Shown: positions 1 through 12,241 of the stretch, piece by piece
Numbering within the stretch: the first letter of the stretch is position 1
How the letters are laid out: every line of letters begins with the position of its first letter
From: Hydnum rufescens UP504
Lineage: Eukaryota; Basidiomycota; Agaricomycetes; Cantharellales; Hydnaceae
Assembly: GCA_014904985.1 (NCBI GenBank)
Contig: MU128994.1
Coordinates: 85,220 to 149,219, forward strand
DNA: 64,000 nucleotides
Reading direction: 5' to 3'
Translations under genes and position numbers: made by a program
The notes under the pieces: generated by a model
The model's input: only the letters and a program-made list of their open reading frames with translations
The model's database searches: none
What the model was told of the DNA's origin: nothing

Positions 1-54
1 TTTATATTTTTGCGCGATTTCATATCGTGCAGAAAATTTTTTTTTTTTTTTTTT

Positions 55-400
55 TATTTGCAGGAAGTTAGAACTCGCCTGAGAGGTATGAGTGGCTCAT
101 GGAGAAAAGGGAACAGTCACGTAATGGGAAATCCCGCCAGAGTGACTTCGAGACTCCACTCATGGAAGGTATGAGGTATCACGGAAGAAGAGAGGCACAC
201 TATAACAATGAAGCGCTGTGCGAAGAGGCTCGAGCATGCAAAGGATTTATGCAGAGGCGATCGAGCCGAAATGGTTGGAAGCGCATAAAAGTCGACACAG
301 GAGCTTAGGGGAGCAGAAAACATGTACGTGAGTCAAACAGCCGCGCGGGCGGTTAAACGTGGAGCCTCTCAAATTTCCCGAGCGGTATCCTGTGCTCCGG
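55..400 (+). pseudogene. Fragment of a further copy (A') of the element ORF1 coiled-coil segment
   Basis: This stretch is a diverged duplicate of 5635-5960 in element A. It keeps the blocks GTAATGGGAAA and GAGTGACTTCGAGACT and the order of charged codons. It can be read in one frame from 99 to 308 (69 codons, rich in Glu, Arg and Lys). It follows a T tract (about 38-55) ending in TTTGCAG, which could be an intron acceptor. Compared with this copy, element A has an extra T at about 5677 that shifts its frame, so the fragment helps to reconstruct the ancestral reading. No function can be assigned; the parent protein is uncharacterised. The homology is seen directly, and the pseudogene status is inferred from its short length. 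Confidence 0.5.
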
Positions 401-1930
401 CCCGGCTACCTGGAGGCCGCGCCCACAACGTTGCCGAAATAACTTAACATTCTAAACATTTGACTAACAAGTCAAGGGGGAAAGTTCTTGGCAGTCAGTT
501 ATCATCGGCTTACCAGCTCGATCGCTCGCTCTCCACACTCATCACAGCTGTCCAAGAGCTTCTCACCCAACCAAGACACAACCAAGATTCTTCCGGCATC
601 GTTGCTACCACCTTTTTTGATCACAACCAAGTCGGAAGATGCCGCAAGCTTGATCAGGAGACCTGCACCCAGGTTGCCCACCACCAGTAACGCTGGCAGT
701 GAATGTCATGACGAGTAATCCATCTGACGAAAACACCTGCGATAACAACCTTGCAAGTCCAATTCGGTCCTGTTGGTACTAGAGGGAGGACTATAGCGGC
801 ACAAGGGGATCCACTTTCTCTCATATTACTGCCTTTGCACATGCAAGACCGAACAGCGCTGGGATCTCTTATATTCATAGGGACTTCTGTCGGCACACCG
901 CAGCGGGCCCTTTCCACTTGACCGATTCAATGCACTTGTTTCGAGTGCACGCAGGGTTCATTTGAGACAGCACCACCCCATGCTGCATTATTCCGTCTCT
1001 GTCATACGAGGGGACCAGTTGGGCTCCCATTTGAACACATCCATTTGAGCTGTAAGCGCATGGAGTATCACCGCACAACACGGAGCTGCGACTATTGTAG
1101 GAACGATGCCTCAACAAAAGCTGGGTCTTGACAACTAGTCCTCTCCGTCTTTCTCTTCCGCTAGGTTTTTCTCCGCGCTTCGACAATGATTTGAGCTTGG
1201 ACATTTCACACCACTGGAGGGGTTGTAAGGCCCGAGCGTTGCCGGGCCGCGCGGCCTTCGATGGAGAAGGCAAGCCATTTGCAGAGGGCCATTAGCACTG
1301 GCGCATGCAAGGAGACCAAACCGCGAACTAATACCCAAGTCCAATGGTGAGCTTATTTAGCTACATGTCCGACTTGATTTGGACGCATGTGATCCTTGCA
1401 GATCTGATGCCCAAGGGGGTAAGCCACCTGTGGAGGTGTCCCCCTCTTCCACTACCTTGGGGACTAGACAGCATGCTTTGGCTTTGCGGCACCGCTGCTC
1501 ACGGTTGCCATAATTACACATGGACTGGAGGCATGCTTTGCTCCCCACTTCAACTGCCAAGCTGCACCACCTTAGCAACCCCGAATATGGATGGTAGCAG
1601 CAAGGACACCTCTGCCACCAGAGGATTCTTTTGTACCCAATTGGGGCCCCTCACCACACACATGAACATACCATGGTGAGGTGGGCGAAATTGCGCGGTC
1701 TTGTGGAAATTGGCACTGATGGAGAGGCAGGGGTCAGAAGTCCCAGCGCGCTAAACTGAATGAGGAATGATTCTCATGTGGCTGCCTGGGTTCTGTAGCT
1801 TGGAGGCACTAGACCCACAGGGAATAGAGTTGGTCAAGAACCAGACGCGTATTTGCATTGAGGTGCAGCACTTGCCAAAGCAGTTAGTGCTTTATGTCTA
1901 GGATCCACCTTGTGATGACAAGTGGAGGGG
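401..1930. other. Stretch without a recognised gene
   Basis: Several short ORFs overlap here on both strands (for example 460-690 plus and 1344-1679 plus). None shows a recognisable domain, a paired paralogue in the window or a convincing exon structure. No tandem repeat or terminal repeat was seen. It may be decayed element sequence lying between fragment A' and element A. Confidence 0.3.
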
Positions 1931-1937
1931 GGGTCAG

Positions 1938-3774
1938 TCAACCGATTATTGGAGACTCTGTCAACCCAGCACGCGTGGATTTTTTAGAAGGGGAATATGT
2001 TATGTGGATTAGTGGCTTGTCAATGATCACATCAGGGAACTTCATCACCCAGTTACCGAGACGGGGATAGATCCAACTCCTATAAATTGGAGCCTTTCCC
2101 TTGTAAACCCAACAGGTTTTTTGGGACATAGCCCTTAAGAGCGGACATGCATCATGTGGGATAGTGACTGCATCCGAGATTCCCACCTCAAATTCGGACT
2201 TTTTAAAAGCTCAGCAGGGGGGAGAATCTCGCCTCCCTCTATCTAGCAACTCCTCGAAAGACACTCCACTATGGCTTGCTTTACAACATTTGACAGGGGA
2301 AGACATCATGTGAGAGATCACAAATCTACGTAGCGACACAACTGCGACAAGTTCCGGCGACCTTCTAGGGCACTTGACGCTGTTGTGCTGACAGGTTGTG
2401 GGCACCTTGTATTCCTGTCCGGTGGAACGCGCACACAAGGGGTGGTCGAACTAGCACAAGGAGAGTTCAGGACAGGGGTAATAAGGGACCATACCGAATG
2501 GCCAGGGTGCCATTGGGAATACGCAGGTCAGCAAAAATATAAGAATGGCATCAGCTTCCAGCAAGGGCTGCGATACACCATGAATGCCTTTCTGCAACTG
2601 ACTCTGGGGGAGAGGGTGTTCTATTTCTTTGGAATTACCACCACCCTCTGCCCAGATGAGCACCTTGGGTTCATCCTTATTTCTGAATGCAGGACTTCCT
2701 GGGGTATTGGCTGTACCAACTTCGGTCGAACTCGAACTCATGGAGGCATGAGGGACTGCACTCTCCGGAGAGCCCGCGGAGTTGGGATTGATATCGTCGG
2801 CCATTCGTATGTGCTTTGCGCTGATTCCTCGAGGTTGAGGGGTCAACAGCCTTGCACTTTTCTGTTGTCGCATTGACACTCGTCCCTATGGCGGTGGGGG
2901 TGCACGACGTCCAAGTTCTCCAGGCCAGGGAAACAATCAGGATCGCAGGGTCGCAGGTTGTGGGACTTTGTAAGAAATCCCCAGCAATGTTAATGCGTCG
3001 CAAAGAGCACTTCGATTGGCGGGGTCCCTTGCCACAGAGGTCAGGTTCTTTGCACTATTTCCTCTGTGGGTCATCGTCAAAAACCATTTGATCTTGATGT
3101 CCTTCAGACGTTCAAATCCCCATGTTCCGAGCATCCATTCTGATTCTGGAGAAACTTGGGATACGTGTATTGGAATATCATTGCCCTTGCGGAGTTGGGT
3201 CCAATACGGATGAATGCTGACGAACGATGAGATCGCTTGTTTTTGAGAGTCTTTGGTGACCTCAAGAACAATGGCTGATGACTGAGAGTTGAAGCAGATC
3301 GTCAGAACTCGGTATGAAGTGAACACCGAGGAAAGATGAAAGGACGTACTCCCCATGAGTCCAAATTGATGTCAATTGGATATCTGCCAAGATGCACCAT
3401 ACGACCAACATACTGAGACCGTTAGCAAATAAGCCTTCTTGACGGTCAATCCAATTATGGAGGCGGCAATGACTACTAGCATAAGGGATGCCAGTGGAAA
3501 TGAACAGGCAGGTGAGGTCCGGTGTTGGTGTTGATGGCATATTGACCAAGAAAGGGTGCAGACCCACTTGCCACCTGATAGGGGTAGTGCGGAGCGCACA
3601 AGGCTCGCAGTTGACCTTACAAGTGGGTAATGGAAATATGAAGACAGGGTTGGTGTGGGTAGAACTCGCAGTGGACCTTTGAGATGGCCAATTCACCCTG
3701 TTAATTGACCGAGAAGAGTGGCACAGAGCCCAAGGCTCGTGGCAGTCTTCCAGACTTAGAGCACACAGAAGCAA
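1938..3774 (-). pseudogene. Gene X, copy 1: uncharacterised protein paired with ORF1
   Basis: Several overlapping minus-strand ORFs (3262-3774, 2937-3356, 2451-2879, 2211-2438, 1938-2186) together make a gene broken by frameshifts or unmodelled introns. A paralogue lies at 60599-61811 on the same strand. The two share, in order, a motif around LFISTGIP / LFICMGVP, then NWID...LF..GL.MLV.WC, a block with HP[YF]..L.K, a block FLTM..RGNS.K and ARDP, and a C-terminal block VLIW / VLVW followed by GG. The start would lie close to the divergent ORF1, so the two probably share a promoter region. I do not recognise the family and assign no activity. The part below 2440 has no counterpart in the second copy and is least certain. 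Confidence 0.5.
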
Positions 3775-3887
3775 ATTTCCGCACTCAACAAAATGGAACT
3801 ATCAGTTGCTCACTCACAACCCACAACCCTCACCACAAATTGCAGTGAGCTCAGTGAGTTGTCTGAGCTGATGCTCAGTCACAACCC

Positions 3888-5681
3888 ATGCCCCTCGCCG
3901 TGGATCGCAGCGAGCCCAGCGGGTTGTCTGAGCCTCACATACAGTCAGACACAGATTCTCAACAAGAGTTGGGCCAGGAGATTGTTGCAGACCCTGCTCT
4001 TCGTAGCGGGCAATGTGGCTCCTCTGCTCTAGGGAATTGTGTGCCTTGGACTTGGGCTAAAAATGGCGATTTGGTGGCACCATTGTCGGACAGGATTTGG
4101 GCAGATTTATTTGACACAGTGGATAGTTGGGAAAAGTACTCTCAAAATCATGCATCCCAGATGGACCGTACATTCCTTTTCTCCTCTTTTGCCCTTCCTT
4201 GTTGACTCACATTTGTGTCACTAGTGAGGCCTTTATTACGGATATACTACGTCCAGAAGGAGTGGACTCTGGTGTTCTCAAATAGTCAGCGGCACTTCCA
4301 ATTCTTGGGCTTCCCAACATCCCCCAATATGGGGCATGCCCCACATAACCAGGTGTTGCTGCCAAAGCCAACTAAGTGGCCTCTTCGCCCTCGTGGAACT
4401 TTGGAACCCCATGACTACACTCTTCAGCCAAATATGCTCGATCCCTCGACCCCTTATCATCCTTATATCTATCGCCTCAAGTCTGATCTGCCTCCTTATG
4501 TCTCCGCAATGTGCTCAATGAATGATGGGATAAAAACCCCTCTGCCTTACTATAAAGAGCTATATTGGTGATTTTTCATGGATTCCTTCACCATTGCAAG
4601 GGACTGGGAAATAATTGCTGAGGCATGGAAGGTGCCAGGAATTCCCCCTCTCCCCACCAAGCCACATGGTCTAGAGAAGCAATACTCTGTGCAGCTCATT
4701 GAGGACTTCATTTGGGAAAATCCAGAACTCTCTCTTAATTTACTCGTGAATTATGCCTACGATAACAGAGGATTTGCCGAATACATCATGCACATTTGCT
4801 TTGACCATCTTGCACGTACATACAAATTAGAACTGCCAAGCTTTGGTGTGGATGACTGATGGGTTGGGGCTATATATCACTTCCCCCTCGATCCTGATGT
4901 TGGATCCGTGGTGGACGATATGATTCGACGAGGTGTACCAGTCTTTGGTGTTCAGGAGTATCCATCCCAGGTTCATCATGATATTATTCCCAATCACACT
5001 CCCGAATATCCCAAGGCATCAGCAGCTGCAGATGCAGAGTCTGCTGCTGTGATGAAGCAGTGGAAGGTGGATAGGCTCCAAGTTGAGGAGCATGTGGTGC
5101 ATGTTGAAATTCCTCTGATCCATGTCTCGTGCCCTGATCCATGGCATATAAGACCACATGAGGGATATCCTGGCGAATCCAGTCGTGATGATGAAGAACA
5201 CTCCCTATTGTACATTGCAAGCCGTATGTTTGGTGCCAATGATATGTGTGAAACACATGTGGCCATCTTGTGTGACTTGCTTGGCCCTGGTCCATGGCCC
5301 TCTGCCCAGACATACGTGGTGCCGGGATTCCGTTGGGTGTATGAGTATGGGGAAAGGATCAAAGTCTACAATAACAAGGAGGATGATCCAACATTCAGCG
5401 CACTGAAACCTGCAGCAAGCAGTGGTGTGGATGACAATGACAGAATGGACATCTCTGGGGCAATCATGGGGAACCCTTTTGACACAGAATTTGATGACAC
5501 TTACGATGGCCATGATGAAGATGATGATTATCGGAGAGAACCATCCCCCTTGGATCCTGGTCAAGAGAATGCCATGAAGGCCCTCATATCGGCTGCAGAA
5601 AATGGGGATGATAGTGCATGGCAGAGAATCGAACTTGCACTGAGAGGGGCTCATGGGAAGAAAAGGGGAAAGTCACTGTAA
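3888..5681 (+). pseudogene. Element A ORF1, N-terminal half (uncharacterised)
   Basis: A single reading frame runs from about 3888 to 5681 and is interrupted only by three TGA codons, at 4203, 4569 and 4857. Coding character continues across each. The frame aligns with element B (22538-20909, minus): WTWAKNGDLVAPL matches MTWDENGVLMPSP, a block EWTLVFSNS..HFQF matches EWSLAYTNS..PFQF, and VPVFGVQEYP matches VLTFGVVEGP. The C-terminal part is acidic (about 5400-5540) and leads to a Lys/Arg-rich end. A frameshift near 5677 (one extra T compared with the fragment at 55-400) moves the reading to the frame used from 5653. No known domain was recognised. It lies head to head with gene X and directly before the C-terminal half, with which it probably formed one protein of about 1200 residues. 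An upstream ATG at 3793 is in another frame. Confidence 0.6.
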
Positions 5682-7557
5682 TGGGAAACCCGCCCAGAGT
5701 GACTTCGAGACTGCACTCATGAGGCTATGGAGGTCATCCATGAAAGAAGAGAGGCAATGCGAGAATGATGCAAGGTGCCGTGCAAAGCAGGCTCGATGTG
5801 CAAAGGATTATGCAGAGGCAGATCGAAAGCAGAAATGAGTTGGAAGCTGTAGAAAAGTCGAAAGCAGAGGAGCTTAGATGGGAAGCAGAAACACATGTAC
5901 AGTGAAGTTGAGCAGCGTGAACATGAAGCCTCTCAATCTCACCAGAGTGCTCCTACTGTCTCATCTGCGCCTCCACCACCACCACCACCACCACCACCAC
6001 CTACACCCACACCCCATCATCCCCCTGCCGCCTCTGGCTCTGCTCAGCATGCCCCCACTGCCTCTACCACTGGCCCTGCCTCACTACCTCCTCGACCCCC
6101 TGCACCTGCTCCTGGACTTCCTGATGTCAATGCTCCATGCCCTGTGGCCCCTGTTCAGCATCCCCCCCCTGCCCTGGACTCTTCATATCATCGTTCTGCT
6201 GCCCGTCCCCCTGAGCCTCGTCCTGTCCCCATGTCTCGAGAACCCCCAAGAGCACCTCAGGGTATGCTTATTCCCCTGAGAGGCCACTGGGAGCCCCCAA
6301 GGGTCCAAGAATGGCGACATGATTCTCTTGCACCATTGTGGGACAATCGGAGCCAACGAGATCGGGACAGAGCCACCGAACAGGCCGGATCGTCAAGGGG
6401 GCTGTCTGAGTCCCTTTCGACATCCAGCTGGAAGGCGATCCTCTCTGTCTCCATGGAGACATATTCGGTCGAGGACACCACCATGTCAACGATGCTCTCA
6501 GTCCCCACAACGACGCTCCCGGTCATGGACTCCGCCAAGACGATGGCACTCCCAATCTCCACGAAGACAATCCCTGTCGCCAGGAGCTCATGGGCTGCGA
6601 TCACTGCAAAGTCGAGGGCGTTCTCCTCACTCTTTGCCTCCCCCACCCAACTCGGGGCTGGAGTCTCGTTTGACTCCCTTAGTGGCAGGACCATCGTCTA
6701 GTGCGATGAAGCCTGGTAACAATGTATCATGGCCCCCACCTGAGTGCCTGAGAATGGCTCACTGGCCAGCATTGGATATTGAAGGGATTGATCGCACAGA
6801 GGAGCCTATGGATTGGGTGCGGAGATATTCTGAGCATGGGGTCCTTGCAGCTCGCAGGCTGAGGCCGAATCGAAGGAAGGGGGTGCAATACCACATGTAC
6901 CTCCTGTTCAAGGACATGGCTAAGCGCGATTCCTGTCTCCAGATATTGGCAGGGTCTCTGGTCAACAACCAGGTGGAGTCTTTCCAGTACGAAAATGACC
7001 TGGTGAACTGCTTAGGAGTGACAGAAGTGCGGTACATGCAGGAGGCCTACGTCAATGCCCATTCTATGGCTGAGGTTAAGGAGCTTCTGGCCATTGGTCC
7101 AATCCCCTACTTGATACCCCTCGATGCCATCGATGAGATGCTGGATTACAAGTGGTTTCCGGCTCTGATAGATCCCTGCCCTGGTCCACAGCAAAGTCGC
7201 CCCATGACTTCTGTTGAATTTGACATGGAATGGCTAAGCAGGCGACTCTATAGTGCGCGCCAGGGAAACCCAGCTTCTGTGACCGTTGGGATGCGATGTA
7301 TGGAGATGCAGTTGATCGCGCATAAAACACCTGTCAAGGGTACCCCACTCAGTTTCAACTTGAATATCTGGCCAACCATTGGGGGCACAATGAACTTGGA
7401 CATTCGCCAGATTGCGAGGTGGGCAATTGCTGATCTCAGCAGCAGCAGTGTTTCTTCAAATTTGGAGAGTTTTGCACGTACAAAAGTTCGACCAGCGTGG
7501 CAAATAATATTGGAACCAGAGCTGGATCGACCTCGGTATTTCAAGCCCGCTGTGTAG
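5653..7557 (+). pseudogene. Element A ORF1, C-terminal half: low-complexity linker plus conserved domain
   Basis: Reading passes through a charged coiled-coil-like stretch (about 5653-5890), a polyproline run from CCA repeats (about 5970-6003), a Pro/Ala-rich and then Ser/Arg-rich linker (6010-6690), and a well-ordered domain from about 6750 to the TAG at 7557. That domain aligns with element B (19681-18611, minus): VEFDMEWLSRRL matches IEFTTVWLMNRI, and WPTIGGTMNLDIRQIARWA matches WPNTSQVNTIIRQIVRWA. A frame change near 6400 separates the proline-rich part from the part carrying the domain; it may be an intron or an indel. A TGA at 5836-5838 also interrupts the coiled coil. The linker is SR-like in A and His/Ser-rich in B, so only the ends are conserved. 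Function is unknown. Confidence 0.55.
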
Positions 7558-8383
7558 TCCTCTTCCTCTTTGTTATCAACCTGTTTGTTGTCAATACCTT
7601 CATCACCTCCGTCATCATCGTCATCTTCGTCATCACCCATTATCATCATCTTCGTCTCCTTCCCCCCCTTGGCATTATGTTTTTCTCCTTCGTTTCTGAT
7701 GTATGTATGTAATGATACATCTAGGATGAATATAGTCGTCCACCCGCTCTACATTTTCCCACCCACCCTTAGAATAATTTCGAGTATGTAGTCGAACCGC
7801 TCTTGGCCCCCTGCGGGAGCCTATGCGGTATGTAAATGAGAATTCCGACCAACGTGCTCTTCATTCAGACCTGGAGAAATTATGGCAATCGCCGATATCG
7901 ATTCGTTCTCAGCGTCTTATCTCTTGATACCATGTCTGGAGTTTGACAGCGCGTCGCACTCCAAACTCCAACCGTACTACACCGTCTCTACATAAATCTT
8001 GTGGTCTGGAGTTTGACAGTGCTTGCGCTCCAACGACTACTCATTTGACTCTGTGCTCACTCATTTTGACATCTGTGTGAGTTTGACAGTGCCTTGCACT
8101 CCAACTCTGGCTGCACTCACTTCAACTTTTCCATGCATCCATTGTGGTCTGGAGTTTGACAGTGCTTTGTGCTCCCAACTCCGACTACCCTAGTCTCAAC
8201 TTTTCCACACATCCATCATGGCCTGGAGTTTGACAGTACACTGCATTGTGCTCTCAACTCTGGCTGTGTTAATATCTGGTTTTCCATCCAGCCATCATGG
8301 TTTGGATTTTGACACTGCACCTATTGCACTCCCCTGCTGCTAAAATCCCAAGTTCCATAACAACATACTCCTTCACATTTGCT
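7558..8383. other. Spacer between ORF1 and ORF2 of element A
   Basis: After the ORF1 stop there is a T/C-rich stretch with TCATC runs (7590-7660) and then no gene. The second half carries a degenerate tandem repeat annotated separately. It is the probable 3' end of ORF1 and 5' region of ORF2. A purine/pyrimidine bias is visible, but I could identify no promoter element with confidence. Confidence 0.4.
7935..8330 (+). repeat. Degenerate ~70-75 bp tandem repeat upstream of ORF2
   Basis: Six copies of a motif close to TCTGGAGTTTGACAGTGC, followed by a CTCC-rich tail, occur at about 7938, 8010, 8080, 8150, 8224 and 8300. The spacing is roughly 70-78 bp. The array ends about 55 bp before the ORF2 start codon. 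Copies differ by substitutions and small indels. Confidence 0.75.
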
Positions 8384-10567
8384 ATGCCACCAAAAGCACG
8401 AAAAACGTATAAGAGAAATAAACGGGTGACAGTGCCGACTGCCAGCCCAGCCTTTTCTAAGGGTAAAATGGCGGAGTCTTCTACGGCCAGGCCTTCCACT
8501 AAGCCCAGAGCAACAGGGTCATCTGATGCACCCATGAAAAGTGTAGTTGGTGATCTAGTTCAACAGTCAGCAGCTCCTCGCATGAAATGGAGTGTTGAAA
8601 TACCACCATGACAGTCAGATGCACCATTGTCGTCGGGGGCCCTCCACCCCCCAATCCAATCCATGGTGGATATAAGTCCTGCTCACTCACCTGTCGGCTC
8701 CATTGCCAATTCCCCAGTCCACAATACTGTCAATTCTCCAGCCCTCTCTATGGGCAGTTCTCTGGCCCCTTGGAATTCCTTGGGCTCTCCTCACGGTTCC
8801 CCAGCTTCCCCTGGCAATTCTCCATACCACTCTTCACTCCAGTTGCATTTGCCCCACTTGCGTTCGCCCCTTGCCTTTTATTTTGACGAACCGGATTTTG
8901 ATTTCCGCACTCCCACTCCCACTCCCACTCAAGACCATAGGGGTGATACTCCCCTGTTCCTTGATGATGGGGAAGGAAGTGAGGATGAGATTGACCACAG
9001 TCTTGAGAATGGTGGAGACATTGATAGTGGTGACGAGGTCCTGGCCAAATCTCTTGGAGGCCCCTTTACTGAGCAACAAATTGCTGAGATTAGGGAGATA
9101 GTTGATGCTATGAATCAACAGCTAGAGCAAAAGGCCAAGGAATGGGAGCGACCTCTGGAGTCAGTGATGCGGATTGGCAACCTTGGCATCAATACCAGAG
9201 AACGATGAAGTGGAGGGAATCTGTGGAATGCGTTTCATCACTCATATGAGAAGGATTCTGACCCGGATCGGCCTCATCATGAGTATGTGGAGAAGGTTAT
9301 ACAGCCTGCATACTGTTCGCTCATTCTTGAACATGGTGGTGAAGACTCTGCTGAGTGGAAGAAGAAGGCCAAAGAACTTGTGGAACAACACAATGCTTCA
9401 AAGGCTGCCCAGGCCACTGTGATCGCACTATCTCCTGCCACTATGGGTAAAGTCATCAAGCAAACAACAAAATGTTGGACTGATGATTTGAAATGGATGG
9501 CTACTATGAACATCCATGGGTTCTGCGCATTGTTTAGCAGCATTCCTGATGAGGCAGCATCCAAACACAATGCTGTGTTTACTGGGACACCGGCGATGAA
9601 AGCATGGCTGGATGAATCATTTCCCAAGGACAGCACGTTGCTGAAGATGATTCATTCTCACATCCTAGTCTATCAGGGGGAGCAGCGGCTGCAAAGGGAC
9701 GTGAGGTGGAAGGTCCCAAAAACTATGCACATGATGCGGAAGGAGATTTCAGAAGAGCTCCAAAATCTTCTGAAGCCATTTGTTGGCCACGTCCCTAGGG
9801 TGCCATGGGCAACTCTACCCAGATTCCTTGCCAACAATTATCTGAAGATGGAGAATTGGGTCACAGAGTTGGACTTTCTGAATCTAATGTCACTTGATGT
9901 ATCAGTGGTCCGAACAGATAGTTGGAAGAAACTGTGGTGGGCATTTTTTGAACTGAAGGATGATTCGCAGTGGGTTCGAATTCTACAGTTGGTGGATGAC
10001 ACGAGATTGCCAGATGACACTGCTATTGTTGTGGATTGATATAATGCAATACTTGTTACTGCTGGGCAAGCATATGAATCTGAGGGCTCAGGTGGACCAG
10101 AAAGTCATAATGGTGTGAATGGGGTGGGTTCTTCAGCCACTGAAAATGCTCCCCCCCCAGAACCCAACAACCCACAGTCAAATTCAGTTGCCACAGGCTC
10201 ATCTAGATCCCGAAAGCGAAGGTCTGATACGAGTGGGGGACCAGTCCAGAAGAAGAAATGGGTTCATGGTGGCAGGAAGAAGGGTGCTAGGGACGTGATA
10301 TCCAGTGAGTTCATAGCGGAGTCAGATGAAGAGCCTGAAGAGCAGGGGGCATCTATGTTTGATGCATCACTTGGTGGTATTTCTGGCAGTGCCTCAGGAC
10401 CCGACCCATTCGCTGTGCCAGTTAACTGGGAAAATGGGCTGAACACTGGAGTGTACAACCCTGTGGTGCCAAATGATGTCCCTCCTAGCGACTTTGATGC
10501 ATTGCTTGCACAATATCCTGATTTGGGCCTTGGATTGAATGTGTTTGCTGGATCCTCCTTATTTTGA
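8384..10567 (+). pseudogene. Element A ORF2: basic N-terminus plus conserved C-terminal domain (uncharacterised)
   Basis: One frame runs from ATG 8384 (start MPPKARKTYKRNKR) to TGA 10567, about 727 codons. It is interrupted only by TGA codons at 8609, 9206 and 10037. The order is: a Lys/Arg-rich N-terminus, a Ser/Pro-rich segment, an acidic segment (about 8940-9050), a conserved region (9060-9990), and a nuclear-localisation-like basic cluster near 10210-10290 (RSRKRR, QKKKW). Element B ORF2 (18169-16243) aligns: MRIGNLGIN matches MRIGKWSLN, and WMATMNIHGFCALFSS matches TLLNTGIHTFYMMVSD. At the 9206 TGA, element B has Arg (ECRQHG against ER*SGG), so CGA to TGA is likely. No known catalytic motif was recognised. 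A nuclear, DNA-associated role is only a guess from the basic clusters. Confidence 0.6.
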
Positions 10568-10834
10568 GCTCTTTTGTCATCCTGTTGGATTCATGTCCTT
10601 GTCAATCTTGTAGTTTCTCATCTCTTGAATAGATAATAGATGTACACTGATTAATTTAACTTGGAAGCTCATTGATACATTGATCTATGTAGTCTAAGTC
10701 CCCATGTTGATATTATTTGAGATCAAAAGACCATGTCTGTCGCCTGAGGTCATGGCATTGAAATTATTTGAGATCAAAGGATTTTGATGCCTCATAGGCA
10801 ATTAATTTGATGCGGTTCAACATGTCTTTTGAGA
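10568..10834. other. Spacer after ORF2, with a sequence shared with 39.2 kb
   Basis: This is AT-rich and has no ORF of note. It repeats TTATTTGAGATCAAA twice (about 10716 and 10768). From about 10745 to 10862 it matches 39165-39275 in the same orientation, which suggests the 3' end of an element family. The gypsy reading frame begins immediately to the right. Confidence 0.45.
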
Positions 10835-12208
10835 TCAGTCCAAGTGGCTGACTGAGGTGGTTGCAATAATGGTTTTCTGGCCTGCGATCGTCACTCCGGA
10901 TTCCTTAACTCGGGCCAGCAGCTCTTGAAGCATCATAGCAAACTTGAATATGAACAGACAGATGTGTTTATTATCAGGAATAGTATGTTGATTGTAATCT
11001 GAGCGTGGTCCCATTCCAGCACAGTTGTCCACAAAGACATTGGCACGTTCTGGCGCCATTGACCCTATCATATGTGAGGTCACCTGGCAAAATACCTGCA
11101 TTGAGTTAGTATAACCTTGAGGCAGCCTCGTGAGTCTAAGCGGTCCAAGACCATAACTGTGGAAAGTGGTCAAATCTTGAGATTTCTCAGTGAGTAGATA
11201 GCTATCATAACCGCTTTTGAGATCGCAGATACAATAACAAGTGCAACCTGTGAACTGATCGATCATTTCGTCGATCCTAGGTGGTAATCCCGCATCACGG
11301 ATCATTACTGCATTGAGGGGCTGCAGATTGTGAACAAGATGTAAGAGCCTGGATTTCTTCTTGACTGCAAAGATAGCGGAGCAATAAGAAGAGGCGGAAC
11401 GCTCGTATTTCCCACTGTCAAATTGCTCTTGCAGAAGCTTAAGTACGTCATCCATCCATCCTAGAGGGATCCTGATATTCTTCTTCATCCATGGCTCATG
11501 AGGTACGGTTGGCATTTCGTAAGGTGGAAAATATTCCATATTGAAAGTCCCTCTCTCATGTTCTTCAAAGGCAAAAGCATCTTGGTATTTGAGGATTAAA
11601 TACGTGAGAAGGTCTATCTCTTCAGTAGATAAGAATCCTGTGGGGATCTTCCCTAGCATGAGGGACATCCGATCCTTCGTAATTCGATCCGTATATTTGA
11701 GATCCTCACGTCTGGTGGGTTTCATTGGCAGTGGGGGTAGTTCGCCAAGTTTAAGCAGTTTGAAGATGAGGGGATGCGAGTCGGGGTTATATGACGCAAC
11801 TGGGTGGACCTTAATGCCGACAGGTTTGTACTTGCGGTTACTGAGGACAAATCTTGCAATTTTGTCTGATCCTTCGATGGCTTGGTGATATGAATAACCA
11901 TCCTGTATGAACATTTTGATGAACTGTCGTTCAAGGTTGCTCTCCCAGGTAACATCCTGGGCGTAGAAACCTTGGTATAAGGCTTCCCGGATAGGGCGAG
12001 ATTCCATAGCATAAGCTAGTATCTCTGAAGGGCTGATATTAGGCCCCAGCCTTTTCGAGTTGATGTCCTCTCCAGATATAATAGATGTGACACTAGAAAG
12101 GAAACCTGGTATAGAGTCTTGGTTAGATGAGGTTACTTCGATGGAGTTTACGGCCGCGGTCCGACGATTGGCTAGCTGAATCGGAAAAACATTCCGTGGT
12201 GCAGACAT
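10835..12208 (-). pseudogene. pol: Gypsy reverse transcriptase, truncated and with altered active site
   Basis: A 457-codon ORF. Reverse transcriptase motifs are in order: a palm entry (SSYCSAIFAVKKKSRL), motif A (CDLKSGYDSYLL), motif B (LPQGYTNSMQVF) and motif C. Motif C reads FVDN instead of the expected FVDD: the codons are GAC AAC, so the second catalytic Asp has become Asn. The change is G to A in a CpG context (GACGAC to GACAAC). The protein ends before RNase H. The last codons come from the repeat junction rather than the retroelement. Confidence 0.85.
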
Positions 12209-12241
12209 GATAGGTAGAGTGATGTGGACTGAATGACCTTG

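Noticed and set aside
460..690. 76-codon ORF near the left end
   Set aside because: Two equally long overlapping frames, no domain and no paralogue in the window.
4203..10039. Stop-codon reassignment or selenocysteine at the TGA codons
   Set aside because: The GTPase gene and the family comparisons fit the standard code, and Arg occupies comparable positions, so CGA decay is simpler.
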